A DNA stretch of 64,000 bases from Pontibacter sp. Tf4. Its GTDB lineage: Bacteria > Bacteroidota > Bacteroidia > Cytophagales > Hymenobacteraceae. Position numbers and translations under genes: made by a program. The notes beneath the pieces were generated by a model, which saw nothing but the letters and a program-made list of their open reading frames with translations, searched no databases and was not told the DNA's origin. Location of the stretch: the NCBI RefSeq assembly GCF_014212495.1, contig NZ_JACKZC010000006.1:186001-250000 (forward strand). The letters are read 5' to 3'. Below are positions 45,433 through 53,802 of the stretch, piece by piece. Numbering within the stretch: position 1 is the stretch's first letter; each line of letters starts with the position of its first letter.

Positions 45433-45756
45433 ATGGAAGACGCAATAAAAATTACAGTAGAAACCCCGGACGGTGATCGTATAACACTGGAAGCCCCAAC
45501 CGACATGGGACTGTCGGTAATGGAAGTAATGAAGGCCAATGAGCTGAACGTGCCAGCAATTTGCGGCGGCATGGCCATTTGCGCTACCTGCCACGTTGAG
45601 GTGCTGGAAAGCGGCGACCTGCCTGAAATGAACGACGACGAAGCCTTTATGATCGAATCGTTACCGCATGCCACAGAAATGAGCCGCCTGTCGTGCCAGT
45701 TACGCATTACACCAGAACTGGATGGACTGGTAGTGCGCCTGATGCCGGAAGCATAA
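45433..45756 (+). CDS. [2Fe-2S] ferredoxin, adrenodoxin type
   Basis: 107-residue ferredoxin with cluster ligands Cys44, Cys50, Cys53 (C-x5-C-x2-C in ICGGMAICATC) and Cys88 (LSCQL), the adrenodoxin/ISC-type spacing. It accepts electrons from the preceding reductase, probably for a monooxygenase or iron-sulfur assembly. The two genes are three bases apart and share a terminator. Confidence 0.93.
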   Translation: MEDAIKITVETPDGDRITLEAPTDMGLSVMEVMKANELNVPAICGGMAICATCHVEVLESGDLPEMNDDEAFMIESLPHATEMSRLSCQLRITPELDGLVVRLMPEA

Positions 45757-45778
45757 ACATTACAAATAACAAGATAAG

Positions 45779-45809
45779 AAGGCGTTCTGTAGTTCAGGGC
45801 GCCTTTTTT
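45779..45809 (+). terminator. Terminator after ferredoxin gene
   Basis: Imperfect hairpin (AAGGCG / CGCCTT outer stem plus inner CTG/CAG) followed by a T run, 22 bases past the ferredoxin stop. Confidence 0.7.
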
Positions 45810-45960
45810 GTTTTTATAGTTGCCTGTATAACTATAGATTTGCTCTGAGTTAATAAAAATACGGCTGCCTAAAAACGTATCTGTTACCAAACCCGCTCAC
45901 CAACAATAGTTTACATTCCGGAAATTATAAGCTGGAAGACTTCGCTAACGCTACCTGAAA

Positions 45961-46368
45961 CTATAGTTTCGAAGAATTAAGAGAAGCATCATCCCTATTT
46001 TGTTTAAAACGGGCCATGCCTTTTGTGCCCGCCCATAGCCAAAGCAGGATGAGTATGGCTTCGCCGGCAGCATCCAGCAGGTAAATATCACTGATCAAAT
46101 CGCTCAGGGCGTAAAACAGATCGATGCCTGCCAGCCCTGCTGCCCCGCCTATGCCCAGCCATTTTATTTCTGCTGTTACCTGTCTGCGTAGTCCGGCGGC
46201 AAGCAACACGGCACCAATTACAGTTATGAGTACAGCCACCGTGTAAAGCAACCAGTAGTCCTGTTTCGGCCCTGTAACCCATACAAAGCTCTTTAAATGC
46301 AAAAAGGGCCATATACCGGTTACAAACCAGTAAAGGCCCTGCACTATAGACACAACATATACTTTCAT
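45961..46368 (-). CDS. Small membrane protein of unknown function
   Basis: 135 residues with four hydrophobic stretches, including a first helix VVSIVQGLYWFVTGIWPFL and a C-terminal basic tail (KGMARFKQNRDD). No family recognised; a DUF4345/SdpI-like small membrane protein is possible. It is the last gene of a four-gene minus-strand cluster (gap to cyanophycinase nine bases). Its stop is the TAG of a CTATAG copy at 45961-45966. Confidence 0.65.
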   Translation of the reverse strand: MKVYVVSIVQGLYWFVTGIWPFLHLKSFVWVTGPKQDYWLLYTVAVLITVIGAVLLAAGLRRQVTAEIKWLGIGGAAGLAGIDLFYALSDLISDIYLLDAAGEAILILLWLWAGTKGMARFKQNRDDASLNSSKL

Positions 46369-46377
46369 GTAAGCTGA

Positions 46378-47277
46378 TCAGGCATGCAACTGTTCGAAGA
46401 TCGGGAACTCATAGGTCTCCTTGCTCGAGAGCAGATGCACTTCAAGCCCGAAAACCGTGAAAGGCTGGTGGTTACCAATCTCGTAAATATTGCTCCTGGT
46501 AATATTTAAACCATTAACTATAGTTACCAGTCCGGTACCGATCACTTCTGCGTTACGGCCTTCGGTTACCAGTATGGCAGTGTCTTCTTCAAGGCCTACG
46601 CCAATACAGCCCGGGTTGGTGGCAATACACTGCGCCATGCGCACAATGCGGCCACGCTGTATAAAGTGCGTATCAATGGCAACATTTTTCAGGAACTCCA
46701 GCCCTGTGGTAATGCGCACATCGCCTTTCAGCATGCCTTTGTTCACTTCACCTTCGTAGATCATGGGAGTTGATAAAGCTGCTGCGCCCGCACTTGTACC
46801 GGCCACAATAATATTCTCTTTTGTATAGCGCTCTTTCAGTTTTTCGAGTAAAATGGTGCCCCCCAGAATGGCGGTCAGTTTCAGCTGGTCGCCGCCTGTC
46901 ATCATCACGCCGGCGGCCTTGGTTATAGCTTCCACGTTCTCTGGTTTCATGGCATCTGCCCGCTCCCTTATGTCGAGCACATGCAGATTGGTGATGCCAA
47001 GCTGCGTAAATACTTTTATATAGTCGTTGGCGCTCTTTTCAGGTTCCGACGATGCCGTAGGTATAATAACGATAAGCGGGTCGCTGCCCCTCAGGTTATC
47101 TACAAAACATTTCAGGATCTCCTCTTTTATAAAATCCTGGTTATGACTTTGCAGCTCCGTTTTTTCATCGCCTTTGTCTTCCCGTCCACCAATTGCTAAC
47201 AATTTACCTTTCGGGTGCGGCATCCGCGATCTAATCGGAAACTGTTCTTCAGCTTTTTCTTTTTCCTTTTTTGCCAT
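46378..47277 (-). CDS. Cyanophycinase, S51 family
   Basis: Serine peptidase of about 299 residues that hydrolyses cyanophycin (multi-L-arginyl-poly-L-aspartate) to Asp-Arg dipeptides. The nucleophile is Ser162 in GTSAGA, with the family stretches KLLAIGG near the N-terminus and GVMMTGGDQLKL around 123-134. A Lys/Glu-rich N-terminus of about 25 residues precedes the core. The start at 47277 (MAKKEKEK) or 47286 is close to equal. No cyanophycin synthetase lies in the window, so the substrate may be external or another peptide. It is third in the minus-strand cluster. Confidence 0.88.
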   Translation of the reverse strand: MAKKEKEKAEEQFPIRSRMPHPKGKLLAIGGREDKGDEKTELQSHNQDFIKEEILKCFVDNLRGSDPLIVIIPTASSEPEKSANDYIKVFTQLGITNLHVLDIRERADAMKPENVEAITKAAGVMMTGGDQLKLTAILGGTILLEKLKERYTKENIIVAGTSAGAAALSTPMIYEGEVNKGMLKGDVRITTGLEFLKNVAIDTHFIQRGRIVRMAQCIATNPGCIGVGLEEDTAILVTEGRNAEVIGTGLVTIVNGLNITRSNIYEIGNHQPFTVFGLEVHLLSSKETYEFPIFEQLHA

Positions 47278-47309
47278 GCCTTCCAATTTTAAGTTTAAGC
47301 GATTACTGA

Positions 47310-47723
47310 TCAGGGTTTTTTATAGCTTACAATCCTGGCCACAACAGAGTCTGCCGTTGCCGGGCTGCTCCGGAAAATCACCCAACCTTCCCTTTCCGAC
47401 TCTTTCGGCGAAAACGGGATCGTCAGTTCCGATACTTCCGGTTCCTGCCCCTGGCTGTAGAGCGTGAACTCAACTATAACGGCTTCGGCAGTAGTACCCC
47501 CCTTGTTGTATACCGTTACCTTGTAGCGGTTCGGGGCCAGCTCCGAAGGGTCCGGCACTCCTTTGGCATATACCTCAGGGTCCGTATTCTTATAGATAAC
47601 CGTCTGGTAGGTCAGGTAGCCCAGTATACCCAGCAACATGGCCAGGCTTAAGCCAAATACCAGCCACTCCAGCCAGTTCTTCCTATCATCTTTATGCTCT
47701 TCCTGTCGTTTTTCCTTACTCAT
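47310..47723 (-). CDS. TIGR02588-family protein
   Basis: 137 residues with one N-terminal membrane helix (WLEWLVFGLSLAMLLGILGYLTY, about 17-40) and a soluble Ig-like beta domain ending in VARIVSYKKP. It matches the conserved TIGR02588 family, known only as a partner of TIGR02587 proteins, which lies directly upstream here. The function is unknown. Gaps to the neighbours are short, so it is part of the operon. Confidence 0.85.
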   Translation of the reverse strand: MSKEKRQEEHKDDRKNWLEWLVFGLSLAMLLGILGYLTYQTVIYKNTDPEVYAKGVPDPSELAPNRYKVTVYNKGGTTAEAVIVEFTLYSQGQEPEVSELTIPFSPKESEREGWVIFRSSPATADSVVARIVSYKKP

Positions 47724-47731
47724 CCTGCTTC

Positions 47732-48592
47732 TTATTTAATGAGTAACCTGCCTGCCGAAGCCCCCAGGGACGACAACACTCCCAACACTATCGTCTGAGA
47801 GAAAGCCATCCAGAAACTGACACCATCGAAACGGCCAAAGAACCAGAGTGCCAGCGCCGATGCTGCCAGCGCCACAAGGTAACTTACACAGGTATCCAGT
47901 ATAAACCAGAACCAGAAGCTTTTCATGTGCCTGTCCTTGGTCCCTTTAAAATCGCTGAAGTATACCACAATTATACTTAGCAGCAGCGATATAAGGGCCA
48001 TGGCCAGTATGTGCGTCGGGGTAGCCTCCATGGCCAGCATAACCACCTCCTCGGTTGGCGCTACGTTACCACCTATAATAATGGCACCGCAAAAAGCCAG
48101 TGCAGCCATCCCGATGTGCATCGGTTGCTTTTCTCTTTCCAGGCGTTCATCTTCCTGCTCCTCTTCGGCAACTTTATCGCCGAGCTGTGCCGTGCCAATA
48201 GATACCCCCACCGATACGGCCATGGCCTCGATGATCACTTTGCCCATCATCTCGTCGAAACTGGTTACGCCGGGTTGTATGCGGTTCAGCATCCAAAGCA
48301 CCGTGAACGACATTACAAAGCCAATGCCCATCTCCTCCACAGAGTCGATCAGCACACTGCGCCACGTTACTCCCGGACGCATGCCGGCGTAACGGTTGTA
48401 GCCCAGCAACAGCAGGTAGCTTACCAGCATCAGTACAAGCAACTGCAGCGGCGTAGCATGAAAACCAGCCCACCACACTTCCATGGTATACAGGATCGGG
48501 AAGCTGAACAGCAGGCCACCGGTTATGCCCCGGGCGTATTCTTTTAACGATAGTTTCAGCGGATGACCGCCGGCATTTTCAGTCGTGCTCAA
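47732..48592 (-). CDS. TIGR02587-family membrane protein
   Basis: 286 residues with about six to seven hydrophobic helices, matching the TIGR02587 family, which always travels with TIGR02588. A charged loop in the middle (EEEQEDERLEREKQP, about residues 153-167) is probably cytoplasmic. It is first in the minus-strand cluster, 8 bases before TIGR02588. The pairing suggests a two-part membrane complex; function unknown. Confidence 0.85.
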   Translation of the reverse strand: MSTTENAGGHPLKLSLKEYARGITGGLLFSFPILYTMEVWWAGFHATPLQLLVLMLVSYLLLLGYNRYAGMRPGVTWRSVLIDSVEEMGIGFVMSFTVLWMLNRIQPGVTSFDEMMGKVIIEAMAVSVGVSIGTAQLGDKVAEEEQEDERLEREKQPMHIGMAALAFCGAIIIGGNVAPTEEVVMLAMEATPTHILAMALISLLLSIIVVYFSDFKGTKDRHMKSFWFWFILDTCVSYLVALAASALALWFFGRFDGVSFWMAFSQTIVLGVLSSLGASAGRLLIK

Positions 48593-48946
48593 TTTGTGTT
48601 AACTATAGTTTGATGCAGTATACGCCGTTGCATAATTAAGGTGATGCTGCCCTCCTGCAGATTCCTGCATCGCGTTAAAGCTACCCCGGAAACAGATGAA
48701 CAAAGACAAAATAAATTGCACCGTTTCCGGCATTTTTCTGCCACTTTAGTTGCACTTACTGCTACACATACGCCCCTTTGCGGCCAGCAACTTTAAAAGC
48801 CGCCTTATTTCAGTATTTACCAATTAAAATACCGACTTATACCAGCCCTGTAAGCAGGAATACGTAGCCGCACGCGCTTTCCGCTTATATTGCTTATTTT
48901 ATATATTTGATTATTTTTACAGAAAGCTATCCCATCAATTTTACTT
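48593..48946. other. Divergent intergenic region, TIGR02587 cluster / creD
   Basis: No gene supported in 354 bases. It has a CTATAG copy near 48604 and a -7 element for creD at 48902-48909. Confidence 0.55.
48902..48909 (+). promoter_or_regulatory. -7 promoter element, creD gene
   Basis: TATATTTG fits TAnnTTTG; predicted start about 30 bases before the ATG at 48947. Confidence 0.45.
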
Positions 48947-50299
48947 ATGAGCCCTACCCAAGAGTCATTTTTAGAGCGCAACGCAGTGGTTGTGAAGGCT
49001 ACCGTTATTTTTGTACTGGTACTGCTCCTGCTCATACCCAGCACCATGATACAGGGCCTGATACAGGAACGCGAAATGCGCAAAGACGAAGCCATACGCG
49101 AGATAAGTGCCAAGTGGGGCGAACAACAGACGATAACCGGGCCGGTGCTCACTATCCCGTACCTGGAGTTTTACCGCGACACCAACAAAGTAGTACGCCA
49201 GGTTACCCGCTACATGCACTTTTTACCCGATGAGCTGAAAGTAAACGGCCAGTTGTTCCCCGAGAAAAGGTACCGCGGCATTTACGAGGTGGTGGTTTAT
49301 AATTCTGATGTAAAACTGACAGGCAACTTTCCGCCGATAAACTTCGCTAACCTGGGCGTGCCGCAGGAAAACCTGCGCCTGCAGGATGCTTTTCTTTCGG
49401 TGGGCATTACAGACCTTCGGGGCATAAAAGAACAGGTAACGCTGCACTGGAATACGCACAAGTACTCGTTTAACCCGGGCGTTGCCTCTTCGGATGTGCT
49501 GGCTTCGGGGATAAATGCGCCGGTAAGCCTGACCGATGCCGCTGCCAATGCACCCTATAGTTTCTCGCTATCGCTGAACCTGAAAGGCTCCGAGTTTTTA
49601 TACTTTGTACCGGTTGGCAAAGAAACCAATGTACAGATCGGCTCTAATTGGCAGAACCCAAGCTTTGACGGGGCTTTTCTGCCGGACCAGCGCCAGGTTG
49701 GCCAGGATGGATTTACTGCTACCTGGAAAGTGCTGCACCTGAACCGCAATTTTCCGCAGCAATGGAAAGGCGCCGGCTACGATGTTGGCAGCGCGGCCTT
49801 TGGTGTAAACCTGCTGCTCCCCATCGACAGTTACCAGAAATCAATGCGCTCGGTTAAGTATGCCATCCTGTTCATCGGCCTCACGTTCCTGATCTTCTTC
49901 TTTATTGAGCTGCTGCATAAAAAATCGGTGCATCCGTTCCAGTATGTGCTCATCGGGCTGGCGCTCTGCATCTTTTACACCTTGCTGGTTTCCATTTCAG
50001 AGTACAGTAACTTCAATATCGCCTACCTGATCGCCAGCATTATGACCATTGGGTTGGTAACGGTTTATACTTATAGTGTATTCAGCAGCAAAAAGCTGGC
50101 AGCGCTGGTGGGCGGCACACTGGTTATACTATACGCCTACATTTTCACCATCATCCAGCTACAGGATTTCGCCTTGCTGATGGGTAGCCTTGGCCTGTTC
50201 CTGATACTGGCACTGGTGATGTACTACTCCAGAAAAGTGGACTGGTATAACATCGGACGGAAAAATACAGGAACTACAGAAGCATTACCAAAGGAGTAA
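48947..50299 (+). CDS. creD: CreD-family inner-membrane protein
   Basis: 450-residue CreD-like protein. One N-terminal membrane helix (VVKATVIFVLVLLLLIPSTMI, about 16-36) with the family EREMRKDEAIREISAKWGEQQTI.GPVL motif behind it, a long periplasmic beta-rich domain, and six C-terminal helices (from about 305). In E. coli CreD is in the CreBC regulon and affects envelope integrity and colicin E2 tolerance; no creBC genes are adjacent. Length fits the family. Confidence 0.92.
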   Translation: MSPTQESFLERNAVVVKATVIFVLVLLLLIPSTMIQGLIQEREMRKDEAIREISAKWGEQQTITGPVLTIPYLEFYRDTNKVVRQVTRYMHFLPDELKVNGQLFPEKRYRGIYEVVVYNSDVKLTGNFPPINFANLGVPQENLRLQDAFLSVGITDLRGIKEQVTLHWNTHKYSFNPGVASSDVLASGINAPVSLTDAAANAPYSFSLSLNLKGSEFLYFVPVGKETNVQIGSNWQNPSFDGAFLPDQRQVGQDGFTATWKVLHLNRNFPQQWKGAGYDVGSAAFGVNLLLPIDSYQKSMRSVKYAILFIGLTFLIFFFIELLHKKSVHPFQYVLIGLALCIFYTLLVSISEYSNFNIAYLIASIMTIGLVTVYTYSVFSSKKLAALVGGTLVILYAYIFTIIQLQDFALLMGSLGLFLILALVMYYSRKVDWYNIGRKNTGTTEALPKE

Positions 50300-50381
50300 C
50301 CTATAGTTTGCGGGGATATGCAGGAATATAAACTATAGTTTGAAGCAGGCAGAACCGGCAACTATAGTATCGATAATTCTT

Positions 50382-50389
50382 TATATTTG
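50382..50389 (+). promoter_or_regulatory. -7 promoter element, first beta-barrel gene
   Basis: TATATTTG fits TAnnTTTG. Transcription would begin near 50396, which favours the second methionine (50413) over 50401 as translation start. Confidence 0.5.
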
Positions 50390-50400
50390 TAAAATTTAAT

Positions 50401-51051
50401 ATGAAAACAAACATGAAGAAAATTTTAGCAATGGTAGGGCTGTGCCTTATCGGCACGGGAGCTTTTGCCCAAACAGGTTCAGGAACTATAGTTTTGTCCG
50501 GGTCGGTGGGCTATTCCAAAACAACACAGGATGATAATGCCTCGCAGGAAGTAGATCAGACTACCTTTAATCTTTCGCCAAGTGTGGGATATTTTATACA
50601 GGATGGTCTGGAACTTGGTATTGGACTGGGCTTTAATCAGACTTCAAATGGCATTCTGGTGCCAGATGGCTGGGGTATGTCCGAGTATGAGATGAAAACC
50701 AATCTTTTCAGCTTTAACCCATACATCCGTAAGTATTTCATGGTATCAGATAAAGTAGCGTTTACCGGCAGCGCGACTGCAGGTTTCTCGACTGGTAGCT
50801 CTTCCATCTCGCTTGATGGGGGCAGAGAATATAAAAGCGAGGTATCCGGATTCCAGGTAGCTGTTGTACCGGGCCTGTCTTTCTTCCCGACGGAGAAAAT
50901 AGGCATAACCGCAGCGTTCGGTTCGCTGGGCTATAGCGAATTGTCCTCAAAACCTGAAGAAGGCGACGATAAAACCACTTCCTCGACAGTAGGACTTAAC
51001 CTGAACGCCAGCACCCTGAGCATTGGCTTCAGCTACCACTTCGGCCGCTAA
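50401..51051 (+). CDS. Outer-membrane beta-barrel protein, copy 1
   Basis: 216 residues from 50401; a start at 50413 (MKKILAMVG) gives a cleaner signal peptide ending GAFAQ and fits the -7 element just upstream. The mature protein is an eight-to-ten stranded outer-membrane barrel with alternating aromatic strands (GYFIQDGLELGIGLGFN, GLSFFPTEKIGITAAFGSLGYS) and a C-terminal SFGFSYHF-type closing strand (SIGFSYHFGR). The next gene is a paralogue of the same length with the same FFPTEKIGI strand. Probably a porin-like or adhesin structural protein; role unknown. Confidence 0.85.
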   Translation: MKTNMKKILAMVGLCLIGTGAFAQTGSGTIVLSGSVGYSKTTQDDNASQEVDQTTFNLSPSVGYFIQDGLELGIGLGFNQTSNGILVPDGWGMSEYEMKTNLFSFNPYIRKYFMVSDKVAFTGSATAGFSTGSSSISLDGGREYKSEVSGFQVAVVPGLSFFPTEKIGITAAFGSLGYSELSSKPEEGDDKTTSSTVGLNLNASTLSIGFSYHFGR

Positions 51052-51070
51052 CCAACTATAGCTTTTCAAC

Positions 51071-51110
51071 AAAAAAGCCTGTGCAACTATAAGCTGCACA
51101 GGCTTTTTTT
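51071..51110 (+). terminator. Strong terminator after beta-barrel copy 1
   Basis: Fifteen-base perfect stem (51071-51085 with 51095-51109), 9-nt loop containing CTATA, T run. Almost identical to the hairpin after copy 2. Confidence 0.92.
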
Positions 51111-51302
51111 GTTTGCAGTCTACTGTAGACTCCAAACTATAGTTCTCTTCCGCATTACCACCTCAACATGCATTTACTGATCAGAACAGCCCCATAGCTA
51201 TAGTTTAAAGCACAACTTACTTAAGGATAATACAACTTGTGGCATAGATATTGCAACATAGGGATTATCTAATATAACCTCACTTAAAACATTAAAACAA
51301 AC

Positions 51303-51953
51303 ATGAAGAAATTATTTATTGTAGCAGTGTTAGGGCTGCTGTGCACCAGTGCGTTTGCGCAAACATTACAAGGCACAAAAGCAGTATCGGGTTCATTTAG
51401 TGTTGGGATGTATGCTAATAATCAAAGAAGTAACAATATGGCTCCTTCAGATTATTCGCATAGGTTCTTGAGAATTGAACCCAGTATAGGGTACTTTCTG
51501 AAAGATAACCTCGAAGCAGGAGCTTCTCTGGGGTTTGAAACCAATAGAACTAAATCTGTACAAGATGGAGGATTTTCAGATTTTACAGAAGATTCCAGAA
51601 CCAGGGGCTATAGTTTCAGTCCTTATCTGAAGAAGTATTTCTCCTTAACTGATAAATTTGCCCTGAGCGCCAGGGTTGAAGCAGGTGTAGATATGAGAAA
51701 GACAAAAACAGAGTTTAGTTCAGACTATACAGTATCAACAGAATCTGATACTAAAGGATACTTTGCTGGTATTTCTCCTGGTTTAACATTCTTCCCGACC
51801 GAGAAAATAGGCATTTCTACATCGTTTGGTTCACTTGGTTATAGTAATTCAACAACTGAGTCAGGGAGCTTCAAAAGCACTTCGGGATTCTTTGGTTTAA
51901 ATCTAAGCAGCAGTACCCTGTCATTCGGCTTCAGCTACCACTTCAGCCGCTAA
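51303..51953 (+). CDS. Outer-membrane beta-barrel protein, copy 2
   Basis: 216 residues, same length as the upstream paralogue. Signal peptide MKKLFIVAVLGLLCTSAFAQ, then a barrel with GYFLKDNLEAGASLGFE, LTFFPTEKIGISTSFGSLGYS and terminal SFGFSYHFSR, matching copy 1 strand for strand. The charged loop DSRTRGYSF differs most, as expected for an outside loop. Together with near-identical terminators this shows a tandem gene duplication. The coding sequence is more AT-rich than that of copy 1. Confidence 0.85.
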   Translation: MKKLFIVAVLGLLCTSAFAQTLQGTKAVSGSFSVGMYANNQRSNNMAPSDYSHRFLRIEPSIGYFLKDNLEAGASLGFETNRTKSVQDGGFSDFTEDSRTRGYSFSPYLKKYFSLTDKFALSARVEAGVDMRKTKTEFSSDYTVSTESDTKGYFAGISPGLTFFPTEKIGISTSFGSLGYSNSTTESGSFKSTSGFFGLNLSSSTLSFGFSYHFSR

Positions 51954-51972
51954 ACTATAGTTTGGCAACTAT

Positions 51973-52012
51973 AAAAAAAGCCTGTGCAACTATAAACTGC
52001 ACAGGCTTTTTT
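51973..52012. terminator. Strong terminator after beta-barrel copy 2
   Basis: Fourteen-to-fifteen-base stem (51973-51988 with 51998-52012) with A-rich and T-rich flanks. It may act in both directions, since the LutA-like gene ends on the other strand at 52038. Confidence 0.9.
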
Positions 52013-52037
52013 ATAATCAACAATTCAGCAATCAAAC

Positions 52038-52778
52038 TTACCAGCCACTGGCCAGCACATCGGCAATGTGCACGGTACGGATCGGTTTGTTCTGTTTATT
52101 AATATAAGCCTGCAAATGCATCAGGCAGCTGCTGTCCGTAGAAACTATAAACTCGGCGCCGGTTGCTAAGGCGTTCTCCACTTTCTGCTCGGCCATGGCC
52201 GACGAAATAGCCTCAAACTTAACCGCGAAGGTACCACCAAAGCCACAGCAGGTCTCGTTGTCTTCCATCTCTACCAGCTCAAAACCTTCTACGTTCTGCA
52301 ACAGGGCTCTTGGCCCTGCTTTTATGCCGCACTCCCGTAGGGCGCTGCAAGAGTCGTGGTACGTAAACCTGCCCGGCAACGAGGCCCCGGGAATGGCGGT
52401 AATGCCCAGCACATCGGTCAGGAACTCGGTGAATTCGTACACCTTTTTCTGCATAGCGCGGTACTTCACCAAATTCGACGACTTTACAAAAATATCCTGG
52501 TAGGAGTTGCGCACCATGCCCACACACGACGCCGAGGGCGCTACAATGTAATGCGATGTCTCGTTGGAGAAATCATCCAGGAATTTGGTGGCTACCTCGC
52601 GGGCTTCGTTAAAAAAACCAGCGTTAAAAGCGGGTTGTCCGCAGCAGGTCTGGTTAGGGTTATAGTGCACTTCGCAGCCTACGCCTTCCAGCACTTTTAC
52701 CATGTTCATCCCGGTTTCCGGAAACATCTGGTCCACGAAACAGGGAATAAAAATATCTACGATCGTTCTTTTTGCCAT
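52038..52778 (-). CDS. LutA/YkgE-family (Fe-S)-binding protein
   Basis: 246-residue CCG-domain protein, related to LutA/YkgE, which form L-lactate utilisation complexes. Two cysteine-rich CCG motifs are visible: QTCCGQPAFNAGF (about 41-53) and ETCCGFGGTFAVKF (about 184-197), plus DSCSALRECGI. LutB and LutC are not adjacent, so it may serve another heterodisulfide- or lactate-type reductase. It is three bases downstream of the HMG-CoA lyase gene on the minus strand and likely co-transcribed. Confidence 0.88.
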   Translation of the reverse strand: MAKRTIVDIFIPCFVDQMFPETGMNMVKVLEGVGCEVHYNPNQTCCGQPAFNAGFFNEAREVATKFLDDFSNETSHYIVAPSASCVGMVRNSYQDIFVKSSNLVKYRAMQKKVYEFTEFLTDVLGITAIPGASLPGRFTYHDSCSALRECGIKAGPRALLQNVEGFELVEMEDNETCCGFGGTFAVKFEAISSAMAEQKVENALATGAEFIVSTDSSCLMHLQAYINKQNKPIRTVHIADVLASGW

Positions 52779-52781
52779 AGG

Positions 52782-53627
52782 TTAAGAAAACACAGTGCCA
52801 GACTGTGCAAGGGCCGCGTTAAGAGCAGCCTGGTTCAGGTTCAAATTTACACCAATACCGTTGAAGTATGCTACTAAATTTTCGGTGGCCATATTGCCGG
52901 TCAGCTCATCTTTGGCCATCGGGCAGCCACCAAACCCGCGCAGGGCGCCATCAAAACGACGACAGCCGGAACTATAGGCTGCTTCTACTTTCTCCTGCCA
53001 CGTAGTTGGCGTAGTGTGCAGGTGCGCCCCAAACTCGATGTGCCTGAACGCCGGGATAAGCGAACTAAAAAGGTAACTGATGTTTTCGGGGTTAGACACG
53101 CCAATGGTATCGGAAAGCGAAATGATCTTTACCTGTAGTTTATCGAGCTCGTTCACAAAGTGCAGCACAGTATCGGTGTTCCAGGGGTCATTGTACGGAT
53201 TGCCAAAACCCATGGAAATATAGGTTACCAGTGTTTTATTGTGCTTGTGGCAGATGTCCTGGATCTGAGCCAGTTGCTCCATTGCCTCGGCTATACTTTT
53301 ATTGGTATTGCGCTGCTGAAACGTTTCGGAAACAGATAAGGGAAAACCGAGATAATCGATCGGCGCGTGCTGGGCGGCATCTTCGGCGCCGCGCACATTG
53401 GCAATAATGGCCAGCAGTTTAGAGGTGGTGTTCTCCAGGTCCAGGTTGGCCAGCACTTCAGCTGTATCGCTCATCTGCGGAATGGCCTTCGGCGACACAA
53501 AACTCCCGAAATCGATGGTATCAAACCCTACTTTCAGCAGCTGATTGATATAGCTGATCTTTACATCAGTGGGTATAAACTGCTTCAGGCCCTGCATGGC
53601 ATCGCGCGGGCATTCAATTATCTTCAT
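52782..53627 (-). CDS. Hydroxymethylglutaryl-CoA lyase
   Basis: 281-residue TIM-barrel enzyme that cleaves HMG-CoA to acetoacetate and acetyl-CoA, last step of leucine degradation. Catalytic features: IECPRDAMQG for the usual RDGLQ motif near the N-terminus, HLHTT metal-ligand segment, and the family signature GCRRFDGALRGFGGCPMA near residue 230 with its active-site Cys. The catalytic barrel opening is a variant (RDAMQG rather than RDGLQN), as in many Bacteroidota enzymes. First gene of the two-gene operon with the LutA-like protein. Confidence 0.88.
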   Translation of the reverse strand: MKIIECPRDAMQGLKQFIPTDVKISYINQLLKVGFDTIDFGSFVSPKAIPQMSDTAEVLANLDLENTTSKLLAIIANVRGAEDAAQHAPIDYLGFPLSVSETFQQRNTNKSIAEAMEQLAQIQDICHKHNKTLVTYISMGFGNPYNDPWNTDTVLHFVNELDKLQVKIISLSDTIGVSNPENISYLFSSLIPAFRHIEFGAHLHTTPTTWQEKVEAAYSSGCRRFDGALRGFGGCPMAKDELTGNMATENLVAYFNGIGVNLNLNQAALNAALAQSGTVFS

Positions 53628-53802
53628 AGTGGTTCAGCTATAGTTGGCAGTCTGGTGCCGTGCTCGTTTCACAGTCAAATATACAAATTTACCGCTACTG
53701 CATTTCCTGTTTTATAGTTCTGCGGCTATAGTTGTTGTATCTATCAAAAATCTTATTAAATTATAGACTCTTTCAAGAACTATACGATAACCTTGCCAAC
53801 CC

